NCBI GenBank assembly: GCA_020736575.1
Contig: JAGPYM010000028.1
Span: 310,001-374,000, forward strand
DNA from: Thelonectria olida
Taxonomy: Eukaryota; Ascomycota; Sordariomycetes; Hypocreales; Nectriaceae
Direction of reading: 5' to 3'
DNA: 64,000 nt
Below, in pieces: positions 33,477 to 43,357 of this stretch; the stretch's first letter is position 1, and each line of letters opens with the position of its first letter. The position numbers were made by a program, and so were the translations under genes. The notes under the pieces are model-generated. The model ran no database searches, was not told the origin of the DNA, and was given only the letters and a program-made list of their open reading frames with translations.

Positions 33477-36400
33477 TCAATTCTCCTCCCTTGCCCCTAG
33501 TCTTCCTGTGTCCATCGCGAATTTGATTGTTGCTCGCACCGCCTGTAGGTTAGGTGACCACTTCGGTCCGTCCGATGCCGACTTTCCTCCCAAAAAGAAC
33601 GATAGGTTTCCTATCTCGCTTTGCCCGATTTGTCTTATGCCTTCGCGTTGTGCATCCCACTTGGTGCATCGAAAGAGAAAATGTTCCATCGTCTCGACTG
33701 CCCGTCCACAGTCGCACAAGTCCGATTCCACCGCGCCGATCCTCGATAGGTAGCTGTTGATCCTCGCCATTCCCGTGCGTAGCTGTGAAAGCGTGTCTGC
33801 TTCGCGCCTCTTCAGTCCGTCGTATAGCCCCTTTGTGTGTTTGCCTGGTAGCGCTTTGTCGACCCTCTTGGAGAAGCCGCCCACTCTGTCCGGTAGGGTC
33901 TGGTGCTGTTGCAGCAGCTCTCTCGCCAGTCTTATCCGCGTCGATCGAGCTTGGTACGGCTGCGTCTCTGCCGTGCGCCCCGATTCAGTTGCTCTCTGGG
34001 CTTGTCTCTTCGCCTTGTGCCCTAAGGGGAACGCATCATCCCGAGAGGGTACCCAAATCATCCTGACCCTGTTGTTGCCTTTTCTTAGCCGTCGGGTGTG
34101 GTTGTAGATTTCTCGTATGGCGCACTGCCCCGATTGTTGTCGCGGTCGTGCAATCGCCTTCAGCGCTGACTGGCCGCTTGATAGTATGGTAAGTCTTCGG
34201 TTTCGTAATCCGTCAGGCATGCATCGCAATGCCATCGCTATCGCCCCCAGCTCGGCTGTGTAGGGGTTCTGGTCGTCTCGCGAGCCGAGAGTGACCGAGT
34301 ACCTAGCCACGACCCTGTTCGCTTGCCCTGCTGCTTTGTGGCTGATGATGCCTCCCATGCCCACTATTCCTCCTCTGTCCGAAGCACTGGTCGTGATAGT
34401 GATGTCTTCGACACCGTTGGCTGCCGCTATCGCCGCCTTCCGGTCTACCTCACACACCAGCGACACGCGGGGGTGCCACGGAGGTGCTGCATAGGCTTCG
34501 ATTGTTTCCATCCGCCCGATTCCGCTCTCGCCGAGGGCAAGCGCCAGTCTCTTCATCGGCGAGATGTACCTTCGACTCACTGACACTTTGAGTGTCGCGA
34601 GCGGGTGCTTCTTTGGCAGCGTGTGCATATTGAGGTACAACTTCATTCCGGCCAGAGCATGTCGCTCGCGTACTGTTTGGATGTTGGCTTTCGCTTCAGC
34701 TACTGCTGCCGCCACCGTTTGGAAGGCTCCCGTGATGGCCCGCGCTCCTATTTTCTGAGCCCTGTTGAGCTCTTTCAATTCCCTCTCGCCGCGCGCATGC
34801 GACCATACGACAGATGCGTAGTCCATGGCTGGGGCCACGGTTGCGACGAAGAGTTGTCTGGCAGCTTGTGGTGGCAGCATCCTGAGTCTCCGTAGACACA
34901 TGGCTGCCGAGAGACCTTTGGTGGCGGCCTTGGCCATGTGTTCCTTGAACCTGAGCTCCGCGTCCATGATTACCCCTAAGACTTTGGCCTTCGCCTTCGG
35001 CTTGACTTCTTCTCCATTGATCATGAATGGCGCCTCGCTGGTGCGTTCAGCTACGCGCGTGAAGTGGACAATTGCTGTCTTGTCGTGCTCAAACGTTGCT
35101 CCACTGCGTTTCCCCCACGCCAGTGCCCGGTCGATGATGGCCTGTATGCCGTCCCTGTTCGCCTCCGCTGTTGGCCCCGTGACCCAAGCCGAGTAGTCGT
35201 CGACAAACGCTATCGATCCGCCTTTCGAGTCAATCTTGCTTTGTACCAGGTCTGCGTTGAAGAACAGGAAAAGCACAGGCGAAAGCGGCGATCCCTGGGG
35301 AAGGCCGGCTTGCGGCAGCTCCCGTTGCTCTGATGTGTAGTCGTTCACCACGATGCTGGCTGTACGATTGGAGCAGAACGCTTCTACCCATTGCACCAGC
35401 TTCTTGGGGATGCCTCTTGCTGTCAGCCTCTGTAGCAGTCTGTCATCGAACACGCCGTTGTACGCGCCTTTGATGTCGAAGCTGGCCAGGCTGACCACCT
35501 TGCGGTCCCGCCATGCTTTGTACACTTGTTCTTGGAAGAGCAGCAGAGCCTGCTCTGCCGACCGCCGTTTCCTTGCGCCAAAGTGGTTTGTGGGCAGGAG
35601 CCCGAATGTCTCGGCGGCGTACGAGATCCTGTCCGCCACCACTGCTTCGAGCACCTTGCCCAGCGTCGACAGCAGCGAGATCGGTCTCCATGCCTTTGCG
35701 AGCGCATAGTCGCCCTTGTCCGGCTTCTTGAGCGGGATGATCTTGGCGCTCCTCCACTGGTTTGGCAGCTGTCCTTCATTCAGTGAGGTGCGGAACAGAT
35801 GCATCACGCGTTCCTTGACCACCGGCCACAGTTGCTTCCACACCATCGCCGGCACGCCGTCTTCTCCGGGTGCTTTCCACGCCTTGGCTGCCATGACTTT
35901 CTCCTCCACCTCCTCTAGCGTCAAGTCTAGCATGGCCACTTCTCTCCGTTGTAGTCGTGGACCTTCGTCTTCGATGGTTGCTGGTAGCGGCGGGAAGAAT
36001 GCCGTCAGCAGTTCTTCTGCCTGTTCCGCTTTGTCCTGCGTTGTCGTCCCGTCCGCCCTTTTTAGCCGGGGGATTTTGTCGCCGACCATGTCGCCACCGG
36101 GTTTGAGGTATTTGGCCGCTTGCCAGATATTGGCGCCGTCTGCGAGGAAGTCGTCCCAGTGAGCCTTCTTCTGTCTTCTGATACTGTCGTGGTACTCTTT
36201 GGATGCTACCTTCGCCCGGCTCTCTAGGTTTTCCTGTCTATGGCCTGCCCGCCGCTGCGCCCTCGCCAGGTTTCTCCAGTACGTGTAGGTTTTTCGGAGT
36301 CGAGTAAGGTCAGTTGTCCACCATCTCTTGGCGTATGGCGATGGCTTCGCTCGCGGGACCAGCGCGTGGATTGCGCCGAGGACCGCCTCCATCAGCCTAT

Positions 36401-37256
36401 CCGTCTGTGTCTGAACCCCGCCGTCCCATGGGAGGAGTGCCAGCTGATCTTTCACTCTCTCCTTGATCGCATTCCACGGTGCATTCTTGAAGAGCAGTCT
36501 CGGACTCGCCGTCCTCTCCGGTGTTGTGAGGTAAAACTCTGTCTGGATTGCCCTATGGTCCGACCCGTGTTCGGTTTGGTGTATGCCACAGTGAACCATC
36601 TCTTCTGCCAGTTCGGACGACGCAAGCACCAGGTCGATCGTGCTCTCCGCACCACCCCTCTCCCAGGTTTTCGTTCCCCTGGGAAGGAGGCTGAGGAGGC
36701 CATGCTCGTCCATGAGGTCGATGATTGCATCTGCCTCGCCTTGGCGTCTGCCTGTCACCTCGTCACCTCCCCATAGTTGATCGTGGCGGTTAAAGTCGCC
36801 TGCCAAGATCACATCCGTTCTTTTCCCTGTGCTGTTGCGGACACCCGTCATCGCCCTGTGCAGTTGCTCCATTGCCGTGCGTAGAGCATTCTCATTACTC
36901 CCCTCCACATATACCGATACCACCAGGACGTCCCGGTCGGGCAGTCGTATTATTGCTCCCGTCAGGTCGGCTGACGGTATCGGCACCTGCTCCGCCTCCA
37001 GGTCCCTGCGGATCCAGAGCATGCTGCGGATTGGCCATCGCATCTCGTGTTTCTTCGTCGGTATTAATCTCGTCCAGTTTCTGTGGTTGTTCGGTGCTGT
37101 CACCACCGCACCGTCCATGTTCAATGCGTATGGTTCGGCTACTGCCAGCACCGCGTAGTCCCGCAAGTCTTCATCGTTAATCATGCTCAGTTGCACTACA
37201 TCCCTCTTCCCCACGTTGAGCTGGAGGATCTGGAGGTTAGTGCACATTGTTGCCAT
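33477..37256 (-). CDS. LINE-1 ORF2: endonuclease-reverse transcriptase
   Basis: 1259 residues from the ATG at 37256 that overlaps the ORF1 end by 20 nt. Order: AP-type endonuclease (LQILQLNVGKRD, VILAGDFNRHDQLWGG, GSDHRAI), reverse transcriptase (AKIIPLKKPDKGDY, AWRPISLLSTLGKVLEAVVA, SLASFDIKGAYNGV, QAGLPQGSPLSPVLFLFFNA and the catalytic FVDDYSAW), then an RNase-H-like region (GIVGMGGIISHKA, YTAELGAIAMALRC) and a C-terminal Cys/His block (CDCGRAVETMEHFLFRCTKW). In the RNase H region the Glu is kept but the usual aspartates are replaced (TTSASD, LSSGQSALKAI). The open frame extends upstream to 37526 inside ORF1, so another start is possible. Confidence 0.93.
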   Translation of the reverse strand: MATMCTNLQILQLNVGKRDVVQLSMINDEDLRDYAVLAVAEPYALNMDGAVVTAPNNHRNWTRLIPTKKHEMRWPIRSMLWIRRDLEAEQVPIPSADLTGAIIRLPDRDVLVVSVYVEGSNENALRTAMEQLHRAMTGVRNSTGKRTDVILAGDFNRHDQLWGGDEVTGRRQGEADAIIDLMDEHGLLSLLPRGTKTWERGGAESTIDLVLASSELAEEMVHCGIHQTEHGSDHRAIQTEFYLTTPERTASPRLLFKNAPWNAIKERVKDQLALLPWDGGVQTQTDRLMEAVLGAIHALVPRAKPSPYAKRWWTTDLTRLRKTYTYWRNLARAQRRAGHRQENLESRAKVASKEYHDSIRRQKKAHWDDFLADGANIWQAAKYLKPGGDMVGDKIPRLKRADGTTTQDKAEQAEELLTAFFPPLPATIEDEGPRLQRREVAMLDLTLEEVEEKVMAAKAWKAPGEDGVPAMVWKQLWPVVKERVMHLFRTSLNEGQLPNQWRSAKIIPLKKPDKGDYALAKAWRPISLLSTLGKVLEAVVADRISYAAETFGLLPTNHFGARKRRSAEQALLLFQEQVYKAWRDRKVVSLASFDIKGAYNGVFDDRLLQRLTARGIPKKLVQWVEAFCSNRTASIVVNDYTSEQRELPQAGLPQGSPLSPVLFLFFNADLVQSKIDSKGGSIAFVDDYSAWVTGPTAEANRDGIQAIIDRALAWGKRSGATFEHDKTAIVHFTRVAERTSEAPFMINGEEVKPKAKAKVLGVIMDAELRFKEHMAKAATKGLSAAMCLRRLRMLPPQAARQLFVATVAPAMDYASVVWSHARGERELKELNRAQKIGARAITGAFQTVAAAVAEAKANIQTVRERHALAGMKLYLNMHTLPKKHPLATLKVSVSRRYISPMKRLALALGESGIGRMETIEAYAAPPWHPRVSLVCEVDRKAAIAAANGVEDITITTSASDRGGIVGMGGIISHKAAGQANRVVARYSVTLGSRDDQNPYTAELGAIAMALRCMPDGLRNRRLTILSSGQSALKAIARPRQQSGQCAIREIYNHTRRLRKGNNRVRMIWVPSRDDAFPLGHKAKRQAQRATESGRTAETQPYQARSTRIRLARELLQQHQTLPDRVGGFSKRVDKALPGKHTKGLYDGLKRREADTLSQLRTGMARINSYLSRIGAVESDLCDCGRAVETMEHFLFRCTKWDAQREGIRQIGQSEIGNLSFFLGGKSASDGPKWSPNLQAVRATIKFAMDTGRLGAREEN

Positions 37257-38643
37257 GCATCTGTCGCACTCGGCAGTTGCGACTGAGCGATTCGTGTGGC
37301 CCTCCGCAGAGAGCGCACTTCGGCTCGATCGCCTGGCATTGTGTGTGCCGGTGTTCCGTCTCTGCACATTTGCCACATCGCTGGGGCATGTTGCAGCTGA
37401 AGGCCTTGTGACCAAGCTCCCAACAGTTGTAGCATTGGACCGGGCCTTGGCGTCGCTCGAAAATGTTGGTGCTGGCCGACTCCCCAGCGAGGTGAAAGTA
37501 TCTCTCTTCCAGCAAGCGTTGCGCATCGCTCGCTTTCGTGACGTAGATCACCATCGAGCCGTAGGATTTCCCATTCTCCTTGTCGCTGAGCCAGTGCATC
37601 TTGGCAATCGTCACTCCGTTCTCCTTTCCCAGCACCTCCGCTGTGCCTGGCAGCACGTTGCCAGCTGAGTCCAGGACCTCTGCCCTGTTTGCGCCGTCAA
37701 CTTTGACCGGATACAGTTGGTCCCTGAGGACTCTTGCGCCCTTGACTGCTGACTTCTCTGCCGCTTCCTTGACGAGCTTCATCTCCGACTCGTCTCGGCA
37801 GATCACCTTAATACGGTCTGCGTTCTTTACGTCTCTCACCACGGCTGCGCACCTCCAGCCTTGTCGGCCTTCCTTCTTCCGCACCTCCTCCTCAATGGCC
37901 TGTCGGACTCCTCCCACTTGTGCCTTGTCCTTCTCCTCCTTGCCAACGCGTGACGTGTCGATGGTGCAGAAGAGAGTATCGGTGAACGCGGATGGCGTTG
38001 TTCTCATAGACGACACGCTGCGAATGTTGCTTGGCTGGCTTGTCGGGGGCGTACGCGCTATGTCCGCATATGATGGCTGAGGGCTCGTCTGGGTATTATT
38101 GGCCGCAATGCTTTGGGTCATCATGCCCAGCTGTTCTCGCAGTTGTTTCAGCTCATCCGTAATTTGTTCCTGCGCCTTTCTGAGTTGCTCGTTTGTTTCT
38201 CGCATCGCCTTTAGCTCCTCAGTGGTCTGTTCATGCATACATCTGGCCTCTTCGGCCTTCTTCCGGTCGTCGGCTGCCTCGGCCCTGACCGTCTGTATCT
38301 CCTGCTGCAGTTGTCGGATCATCTCCAGCTGATCGCTCATCACCTTTGTCGCTTTCTTCTGGTTCTCCACCAAAGCATCCCAGAGCCTCTCCAGCATCTG
38401 TTTCTGCTTGCTCATGAGATGGCTCGACGTTTCTTGGAGCATCGTCTGGAGCGTCGTCTGGAGCATCATCTGGATTAGCGAAGACTCGCTGCGCGCCGCG
38501 CCATCCACGGCCTGCAATCCCTCGTCCGCATTGTCCCAGTCGTTGTCGCTTGTTGCCACTTGCTTTGTGCCGGCATTCTTGGATGTCCCGGCCTGGCTTG
38601 AGGCTACTTGCCAAAACTTTTGGGCTTTCGCGGTTGGTTTCAC
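37237..38643 (-). CDS. LINE-1 ORF1: gag-like zinc-knuckle protein
   Basis: 468 residues. The first half is rich in Gln, Glu and Lys and predicted to form coiled coils (QQEIQTVRAEAADDRKKAEE, EQITDELKQLREQLGMM). A Pro/Ser/Thr linker follows, then a basic region (PVKVDGANRAEVLDSAG), and three CCHC/CCCC-type zinc knuckles at the C-terminus (CYNCWELGHKAFSC, CGKCAETEHRHTQC, CALCGGPHESLSRNC). Such proteins bind element RNA and act as chaperones in retrotransposition. The reading frame is complete. Confidence 0.9.
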   Translation of the reverse strand: MKPTAKAQKFWQVASSQAGTSKNAGTKQVATSDNDWDNADEGLQAVDGAARSESSLIQMMLQTTLQTMLQETSSHLMSKQKQMLERLWDALVENQKKATKVMSDQLEMIRQLQQEIQTVRAEAADDRKKAEEARCMHEQTTEELKAMRETNEQLRKAQEQITDELKQLREQLGMMTQSIAANNTQTSPQPSYADIARTPPTSQPSNIRSVSSMRTTPSAFTDTLFCTIDTSRVGKEEKDKAQVGGVRQAIEEEVRKKEGRQGWRCAAVVRDVKNADRIKVICRDESEMKLVKEAAEKSAVKGARVLRDQLYPVKVDGANRAEVLDSAGNVLPGTAEVLGKENGVTIAKMHWLSDKENGKSYGSMVIYVTKASDAQRLLEERYFHLAGESASTNIFERRQGPVQCYNCWELGHKAFSCNMPQRCGKCAETEHRHTQCQAIEPKCALCGGPHESLSRNCRVRQMHGNNVH

Positions 38644-38836
38644 GGGTCTCGACGAGCGACGCGTCGCGGTCCCCGAATCCCGCCGCCGACAAGGATCTCC
38701 TCGGCGGTCGCGTCCATCTCATGAAGCCACGCTCACGGCAGCCCCAACCTATCCTTTCGCCTAAAAGAGTGTAAGAGTGTAAAGAGTGTCTAATCTCCAC
38801 GGTATTGATCAATATATTGACTTCGTATGAGGGCTC

Positions 38837-38848
38837 ACCCCGCTATTA
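38837..38848. repeat. Target-site duplication of LINE-1 (5' side)
   Basis: Second exact copy of ACCCCGCTATTA; see 33159-33170. Confidence 0.9.
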
Positions 38849-38858
38849 ACTAGGTATG

Positions 38859-38935
38859 TGTCAGACGGAAGAGGCAGGTCCAGCCGGGATGACTAAGGAG
38901 GTCAGGGTCAACGGAAGAAAAACCCCGCTGCCCAA
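38859..38935 (+). repeat. Left arm of a split inverted-repeat pair
   Basis: Begins TGTCAGACGGAAGAGGCAGG and continues about 75 bp. Its inverted partner is at 44797-44873. The pair encloses a MITE-like sequence and the whole of LINE-2, suggesting an older terminal-inverted-repeat element later split by the LINE. No clear target duplication is seen outside. Confidence 0.7.
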
Positions 38936-38980
38936 ATCGTCAGGATCACCAGAGAACATCATCAGAACATCATCATTGAA

Positions 38981-39265
38981 CTGATCAATTGAATAGCCTC
39001 AATTTGAGGTCAACTTTATCATATTTCCCTGTGAATTCTATAACTATTGAACCCGTCACTTCGGACTGTTGATTTAGCCGACGGATCCGACACCACCAGT
39101 ATTGTATAATAACTGTATAGTAGTTGTGCTAGTTAAATACTATATTATAGGTGTCGGACCCGGAAGATGTAAAGGGCCGGGCCGAAATAACGGGTTCAAA
39201 TATGATGGAATACACAAGGAAAATATGATGATTTTAGCCTCAAAGTGAGGGTATTCAATTGATCA
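38981..39265. repeat. MITE-like inverted-repeat sequence, about 285 bp
   Basis: The left end CTGATCAATTGAATAGCCTC pairs with the right end ending TATTCAATTGATCAG. Imperfect inverted similarity continues about 130 bp inward from each side to an AT-rich centre near 39115. There is no coding capacity. Many mismatches suggest an old, mutated element. Confidence 0.7.
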
Positions 39266-39577
39266 GATGGTCAGCCCGTGAGCTGTTGTGATGATGTCTG
39301 TGTTGGGGTTTGATTTGATTTGATTTTATTCCGCCCGGGGGGATACACCCCATAGGGCCTTTGCGCTAAGCTGCTTGCGTTTCATACAGTTCTTCCATAA
39401 TCACCCGAAGCCCCATAATTTTCCCTTCTCACTAACTGGTCCAATCTGGTGTATAATGCCGTGACAGGCCTGCTTGAAGGCCAATTTCTCCAAGTGTTCA
39501 GCATCCTATCCTCAGCAACTGAAGCCCGGTCTGTCGAAATGAGATTGTATAATGTTAGTAGGGTTTGGTCTGAATAG

Positions 39578-42500
39578 TTAGTATGCCTGCGGCTTCACGT
39601 CCATGTCAAGCCTTCCTGTTGCAATGGCAAATTTGATCGTCGCCCGTACTGCCTGCATGTCTGGCGCCCATTTGTCTCCGTCAGACGCTGCCTTTCCTCC
39701 TAAAAAGAAAGAGAGGTTTCCCATCTTTGCTTGTGAGCATTTCAGCATGCCTTCCCGTTGCGTTGTCCACTTTGTGCATCTGAATAGAAAATGCTCAACT
39801 GTCTCGGATGCTTGACCACACTCGCACGTATCCGATTCCACTGCACCGATGTTGTATAGAAAGCTGTTCAGTCTTGCCATTCCAGTGCGGAGCTGGACCA
39901 GCACCTCTGCTTCTTTCCTCTTCAGCGGGTCATATAGAGTACGGGTATGCTTGCCAGGTAGTGCCGTGTCTATCGTCTTCGAGTATTTCCCGACCCTTCC
40001 TAGCGGTGTTCTTGTTTGCCGCTGCTTGGTTATCGCTAGTCTTATCCTCGTAGATCTTGCCTGATATATTGGCACATCTGGCCTGCACTCCCTTTCCGTG
40101 GCCTTCCGGGCTACTGCTTTAGCTTTTGGTCCTAGGGCAAAGTCTTCTTCTCCTGCTGGAACCCACATCATCTGGAGGGAATTGCCCCCGTCTTCAAGCC
40201 GCTCGACGTGGTCGTAGATTTGCCGAATGGTCTGTTGGCCGGATTGTTGTCGCGGTCGCCGTATGGCTTTTAATGCAGAGCGGTTGCTCGTGATGACGGC
40301 TATACTCCGTCGACACAGTCCGGTTAGCATGCATCTCAGCGCCATCTCTATAGCTCTCAGCTCGGCCATGTACAGGTTCAGCTCCTCCGTCGACCCAAGA
40401 GTGATGGAGTAGCTGGCCACTAGTTCGTCGGCATTGTTGAGGGCGGTATCTCGTACGACACCTCCCATGCCTACCATACCCTCTCTCTGCGAAGAGCAGG
40501 TGGCAATGACTATACCATCCACCCTACTTGCAGCTTCCATCGCCCTCTCCCGGTCAGGGTCGCATGACACCAATACACGGTTTCTCCATGGCGGTAGCGC
40601 GAACTCCCGAATGACCTCCATTCGTTCAGGAGTCATTTCCCCTTGTGCCTGAGCGATCTTTTGCATAGGCGATGCGAATCGTCGATACGCCTTCACCTTC
40701 AGTGTAGCCAACGGGTGCGCCCTAGGAAGGGTCTGGAGGTTGATCCAAAACCTTGTCGCTGCCTGTGCATGCCGTTCCTGTACCGGTTGGATACTAGCTT
40801 CGGCCTCTGCCACCGCCACTGCGACAGTCCGGAAAGCCCCTGTGATCGCCTGTGCTCCGACCAGCTGTGCCTTGCCCAACCAAGCTGTTTCTCTAACGCC
40901 GCATGAGTGCGCCCACACGCTGGATGCAAAGTCCATAGTGGGAGCCACTGTTGCTATGAATAGTTGTCTCGCCGTCCGCGGTGATAGCATTTTCAGTCTT
41001 CTCAAACACATGGCGGCCGTGAGCCCCTTTGCCGCGGCTCTAGCCATATGTTCCTTGTACCGTAGCTTCGCATCCATTACTACGCCCAGGATCTTTGCGT
41101 TGCTCTTGGGCTTGACTTCTTTTCCTTTGATCATGAATGGTGTGTCGCTAGCACGCGCGGCGTTTCTCGTGAAATGTACAATGACCGTTTTGTCTCCTTC
41201 GAAAGTCGCGCCGCTCCGCCTTTCCCAGTCCAGCGCTTCATTTATGATTGCCTGGATGCCTGCTCGGTTCGCCTCCGCCGTTGGCCCTGTCACCCATGCC
41301 GAGTAGTCGTCAATGAATGCAATTGAGCCGCCTCTCGCGTTGATTCTTCTTTGCACCAAGTCTGCATTGAAGAATAGGAACAACACCGGCGACAGCGGTG
41401 ATCCTTGCGGGAGGCCCGCCTGCGGCAAAACCCGTTGCTGCGACGTGTGCCCATTTACCACCACGGCAGCCGATCGCCTAGAGCAGAAGGCATCAATCCA
41501 TCTGACCAGCTCACCAGATATGCCTCTCGCCTTCAGCCTCTCGAGTAGACGCTCCTTGAACACTCCATTGTAAGCGCCTTTGACGTCGAAGCTGATCAGA
41601 CTGAGCACCCTGCTGGCCCTCCATGCCTTATAGATCTGCTCCTGCAACAGCATCAGTGCCTGTTCGGCTGACCTTCGCTTCCTTGCCCCGAAGTGGTTTG
41701 CGGGTAGCAGTCCATAACCCTCCACTACATAGGAGATCCGTTCTGCAACAACTGCTTCGAGTATCTTGCCTAGTGTTGACAGCAACGATATCGGTCTCCA
41801 TGCCTTAGCCACTGTGTAGTCTCCTTTATCTGGCTTCTTCAGCGGGATGATCTTCGCGCTTCTCCATTGGTGAGGTACCACACCGTCCCTAAGGGACGTG
41901 TCGAAGAGGTGCAAAACGCGGTATCTAACTACTGGCCAAAGTTGTTTCCACACCATTGCTGGCAGGCCATCCTCTCCAGGCGCTTTCCAGGGTTTCGCTG
42001 CTTGCACTTTTTCTTCAACTTCCTCCATGGCGAGGTCCAACATGAGCACTTCCCTCCGTTGCGGTCGATCACCTTCATCTTCAATCCTGGCTGGCAACGG
42101 CGGGAAGAACGTATTGAGCAGCTCCTCTGCCTGCTCCGCCCTGTCTGCCGTGGTGGATCCGTCTTGTCTCTTCAAAGGAGGCACCTTGTCGTCCATAATG
42201 TCCTTTCCAGGTTTCAAGTATTTGGCCGCCTTCCATATATTAACATCTTCTGCCAGAAATTCGTCCCAATGCAGTTGCTTCTGTTTCCGGATGGCATCAT
42301 GGTACTCCTTGGATGCTTCCTTGGCCCGTCTTTCCAGATCGAGCCTCATCCGACCTGCTCGTCGCTGCGCCCTGGCCTGATTTCTCCAGAACGTGTACAC
42401 TCGCCGCAGTCCTGTCAAATCCTTCGTCCACCAGCGATTCGCGTACGATACTGGTCGTGCTCGGGGCGTCAGCTCGTGGATCGCCTCGAGGACGACCTTC

Positions 42501-43357
42501 ATTAATTTGTCGGTCTGCTCCTGCACGCTGACGTTCCAGGGCAGCTCTCGGAGATTGTCCTCCACCCTGGCTCTAATTGCTGTCCATGGTGCGTTCTTGA
42601 ATAATAGTCTTTCTGTGGGAATTCGTTCAGGCATTGCGACATTGAACGTCGTTTGGATCGCCCGATGGTCTGATCCATGTTCTGTCGGGTGTATGGAGCA
42701 TGACACCATATCGTCTGCCACCTCCGCCGTCGCCAGCACCAGGTCGATTGTGCTTTCCATGTCGGAGCCTTGCCATGTCTTCGTGCCCCTCGGGAGGAGG
42801 CTGTAAAGACCGTGTTCGTTCATGAGGTCGGTGATCGATTCGGCCTCGCCTTGCCTTATCAGGGGCACATCGTCTCCTCCCCATAGCCAGTTGTGTTGGT
42901 TAAAATCTCCGGCAAGTATGACGTCCACCATCATCCCTGTCCTATTCCTGAGGTCGAAGATCACCTGGTGTAGGGCATGGCACGCATTCCGAAGAGCCTG
43001 GGGCTGGCGTCCAGGCACATATACTGACACAACTAATATTATTCGGTCTGGAAGTCGTATGGTTGCTGCCGTCAAATCTGGGGACTGTATTCGTACTTGC
43101 TCGGCCTCCAAGTCCCTATTCACCCACAACATGCTCCGGATTGCCCATCTGCCATCCCTCCAAATAGTGGGGACCATTTTGATCCATCTCGGGTGTCCCA
43201 TAGGGACTGTCAATAGTTTACCGTCGCTTTTCCATGCCTGTGGTTCTTGGATCGCTATAACTGCAAAATCTTGGAGTCGTTTATCGTTCATTAGACTTTC
43301 GTGTACCGTATCCTGTTTTCTCACGTTCAGTTGGATTACCTGAAACTTCCTACTCAT
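39578..43357 (-). CDS. LINE-2 ORF2: endonuclease-reverse transcriptase
   Basis: 1259 residues, the same length as the copy-1 protein but clearly divergent. It starts MSRKFQVIQLNVRKQDTVHE at an ATG overlapping the ORF1 stop by 8 nt (ATGAGTAG). Motifs: VILAGDFNQHNWLWGG and GSDHRAI (endonuclease), AGLPQGSPLSPVLFLFFNAD and FIDDYSAW (reverse transcriptase), MVGMGGVVRDTA and YMAELRAIEMALRC (RNase-H-like), CECGQASETVEHFLFRCTKW near the end. RNase H aspartate positions are again replaced (IATCSSQ, ITSNRSALKAI). No lesions are visible. Confidence 0.93.
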   Translation of the reverse strand: MSRKFQVIQLNVRKQDTVHESLMNDKRLQDFAVIAIQEPQAWKSDGKLLTVPMGHPRWIKMVPTIWRDGRWAIRSMLWVNRDLEAEQVRIQSPDLTAATIRLPDRIILVVSVYVPGRQPQALRNACHALHQVIFDLRNRTGMMVDVILAGDFNQHNWLWGGDDVPLIRQGEAESITDLMNEHGLYSLLPRGTKTWQGSDMESTIDLVLATAEVADDMVSCSIHPTEHGSDHRAIQTTFNVAMPERIPTERLLFKNAPWTAIRARVEDNLRELPWNVSVQEQTDKLMKVVLEAIHELTPRARPVSYANRWWTKDLTGLRRVYTFWRNQARAQRRAGRMRLDLERRAKEASKEYHDAIRKQKQLHWDEFLAEDVNIWKAAKYLKPGKDIMDDKVPPLKRQDGSTTADRAEQAEELLNTFFPPLPARIEDEGDRPQRREVLMLDLAMEEVEEKVQAAKPWKAPGEDGLPAMVWKQLWPVVRYRVLHLFDTSLRDGVVPHQWRSAKIIPLKKPDKGDYTVAKAWRPISLLSTLGKILEAVVAERISYVVEGYGLLPANHFGARKRRSAEQALMLLQEQIYKAWRASRVLSLISFDVKGAYNGVFKERLLERLKARGISGELVRWIDAFCSRRSAAVVVNGHTSQQRVLPQAGLPQGSPLSPVLFLFFNADLVQRRINARGGSIAFIDDYSAWVTGPTAEANRAGIQAIINEALDWERRSGATFEGDKTVIVHFTRNAARASDTPFMIKGKEVKPKSNAKILGVVMDAKLRYKEHMARAAAKGLTAAMCLRRLKMLSPRTARQLFIATVAPTMDFASSVWAHSCGVRETAWLGKAQLVGAQAITGAFRTVAVAVAEAEASIQPVQERHAQAATRFWINLQTLPRAHPLATLKVKAYRRFASPMQKIAQAQGEMTPERMEVIREFALPPWRNRVLVSCDPDRERAMEAASRVDGIVIATCSSQREGMVGMGGVVRDTALNNADELVASYSITLGSTEELNLYMAELRAIEMALRCMLTGLCRRSIAVITSNRSALKAIRRPRQQSGQQTIRQIYDHVERLEDGGNSLQMMWVPAGEEDFALGPKAKAVARKATERECRPDVPIYQARSTRIRLAITKQRQTRTPLGRVGKYSKTIDTALPGKHTRTLYDPLKRKEAEVLVQLRTGMARLNSFLYNIGAVESDTCECGQASETVEHFLFRCTKWTTQREGMLKCSQAKMGNLSFFLGGKAASDGDKWAPDMQAVRATIKFAIATGRLDMDVKPQAY

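Larger units (their letters stand above)
33171..38836 (-). mobile_element. Full-length LINE (Tad-like non-LTR retrotransposon), copy 1
   Basis: 5666 bp between exact 12-bp target duplications, on the minus strand. A 193-nt 5' UTR is followed by ORF1 (zinc-knuckle RNA-binding protein), an overlapping ORF2 (endonuclease, reverse transcriptase, RNase-H-like region) and a 3' UTR of about 300 nt. The 3' tail is a (CTA)n microsatellite (plus-strand TAG repeats at 33171-33196) instead of poly(A). Both ORFs are uninterrupted, so the element could be active or very recently inserted. Confidence 0.93.

Noticed and set aside
33508..37668. Long plus-strand open frames opposite the LINE-1 ORFs
   Set aside because: They are antisense shadows of high-GC coding sequence; the minus-strand frames carry all recognisable motifs.
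38231..38812. Minus-strand 193-codon frame overlapping LINE-1 ORF1 start
   Set aside because: Alternative frame of the coiled-coil region, low-complexity composition, not conserved in copy 2.
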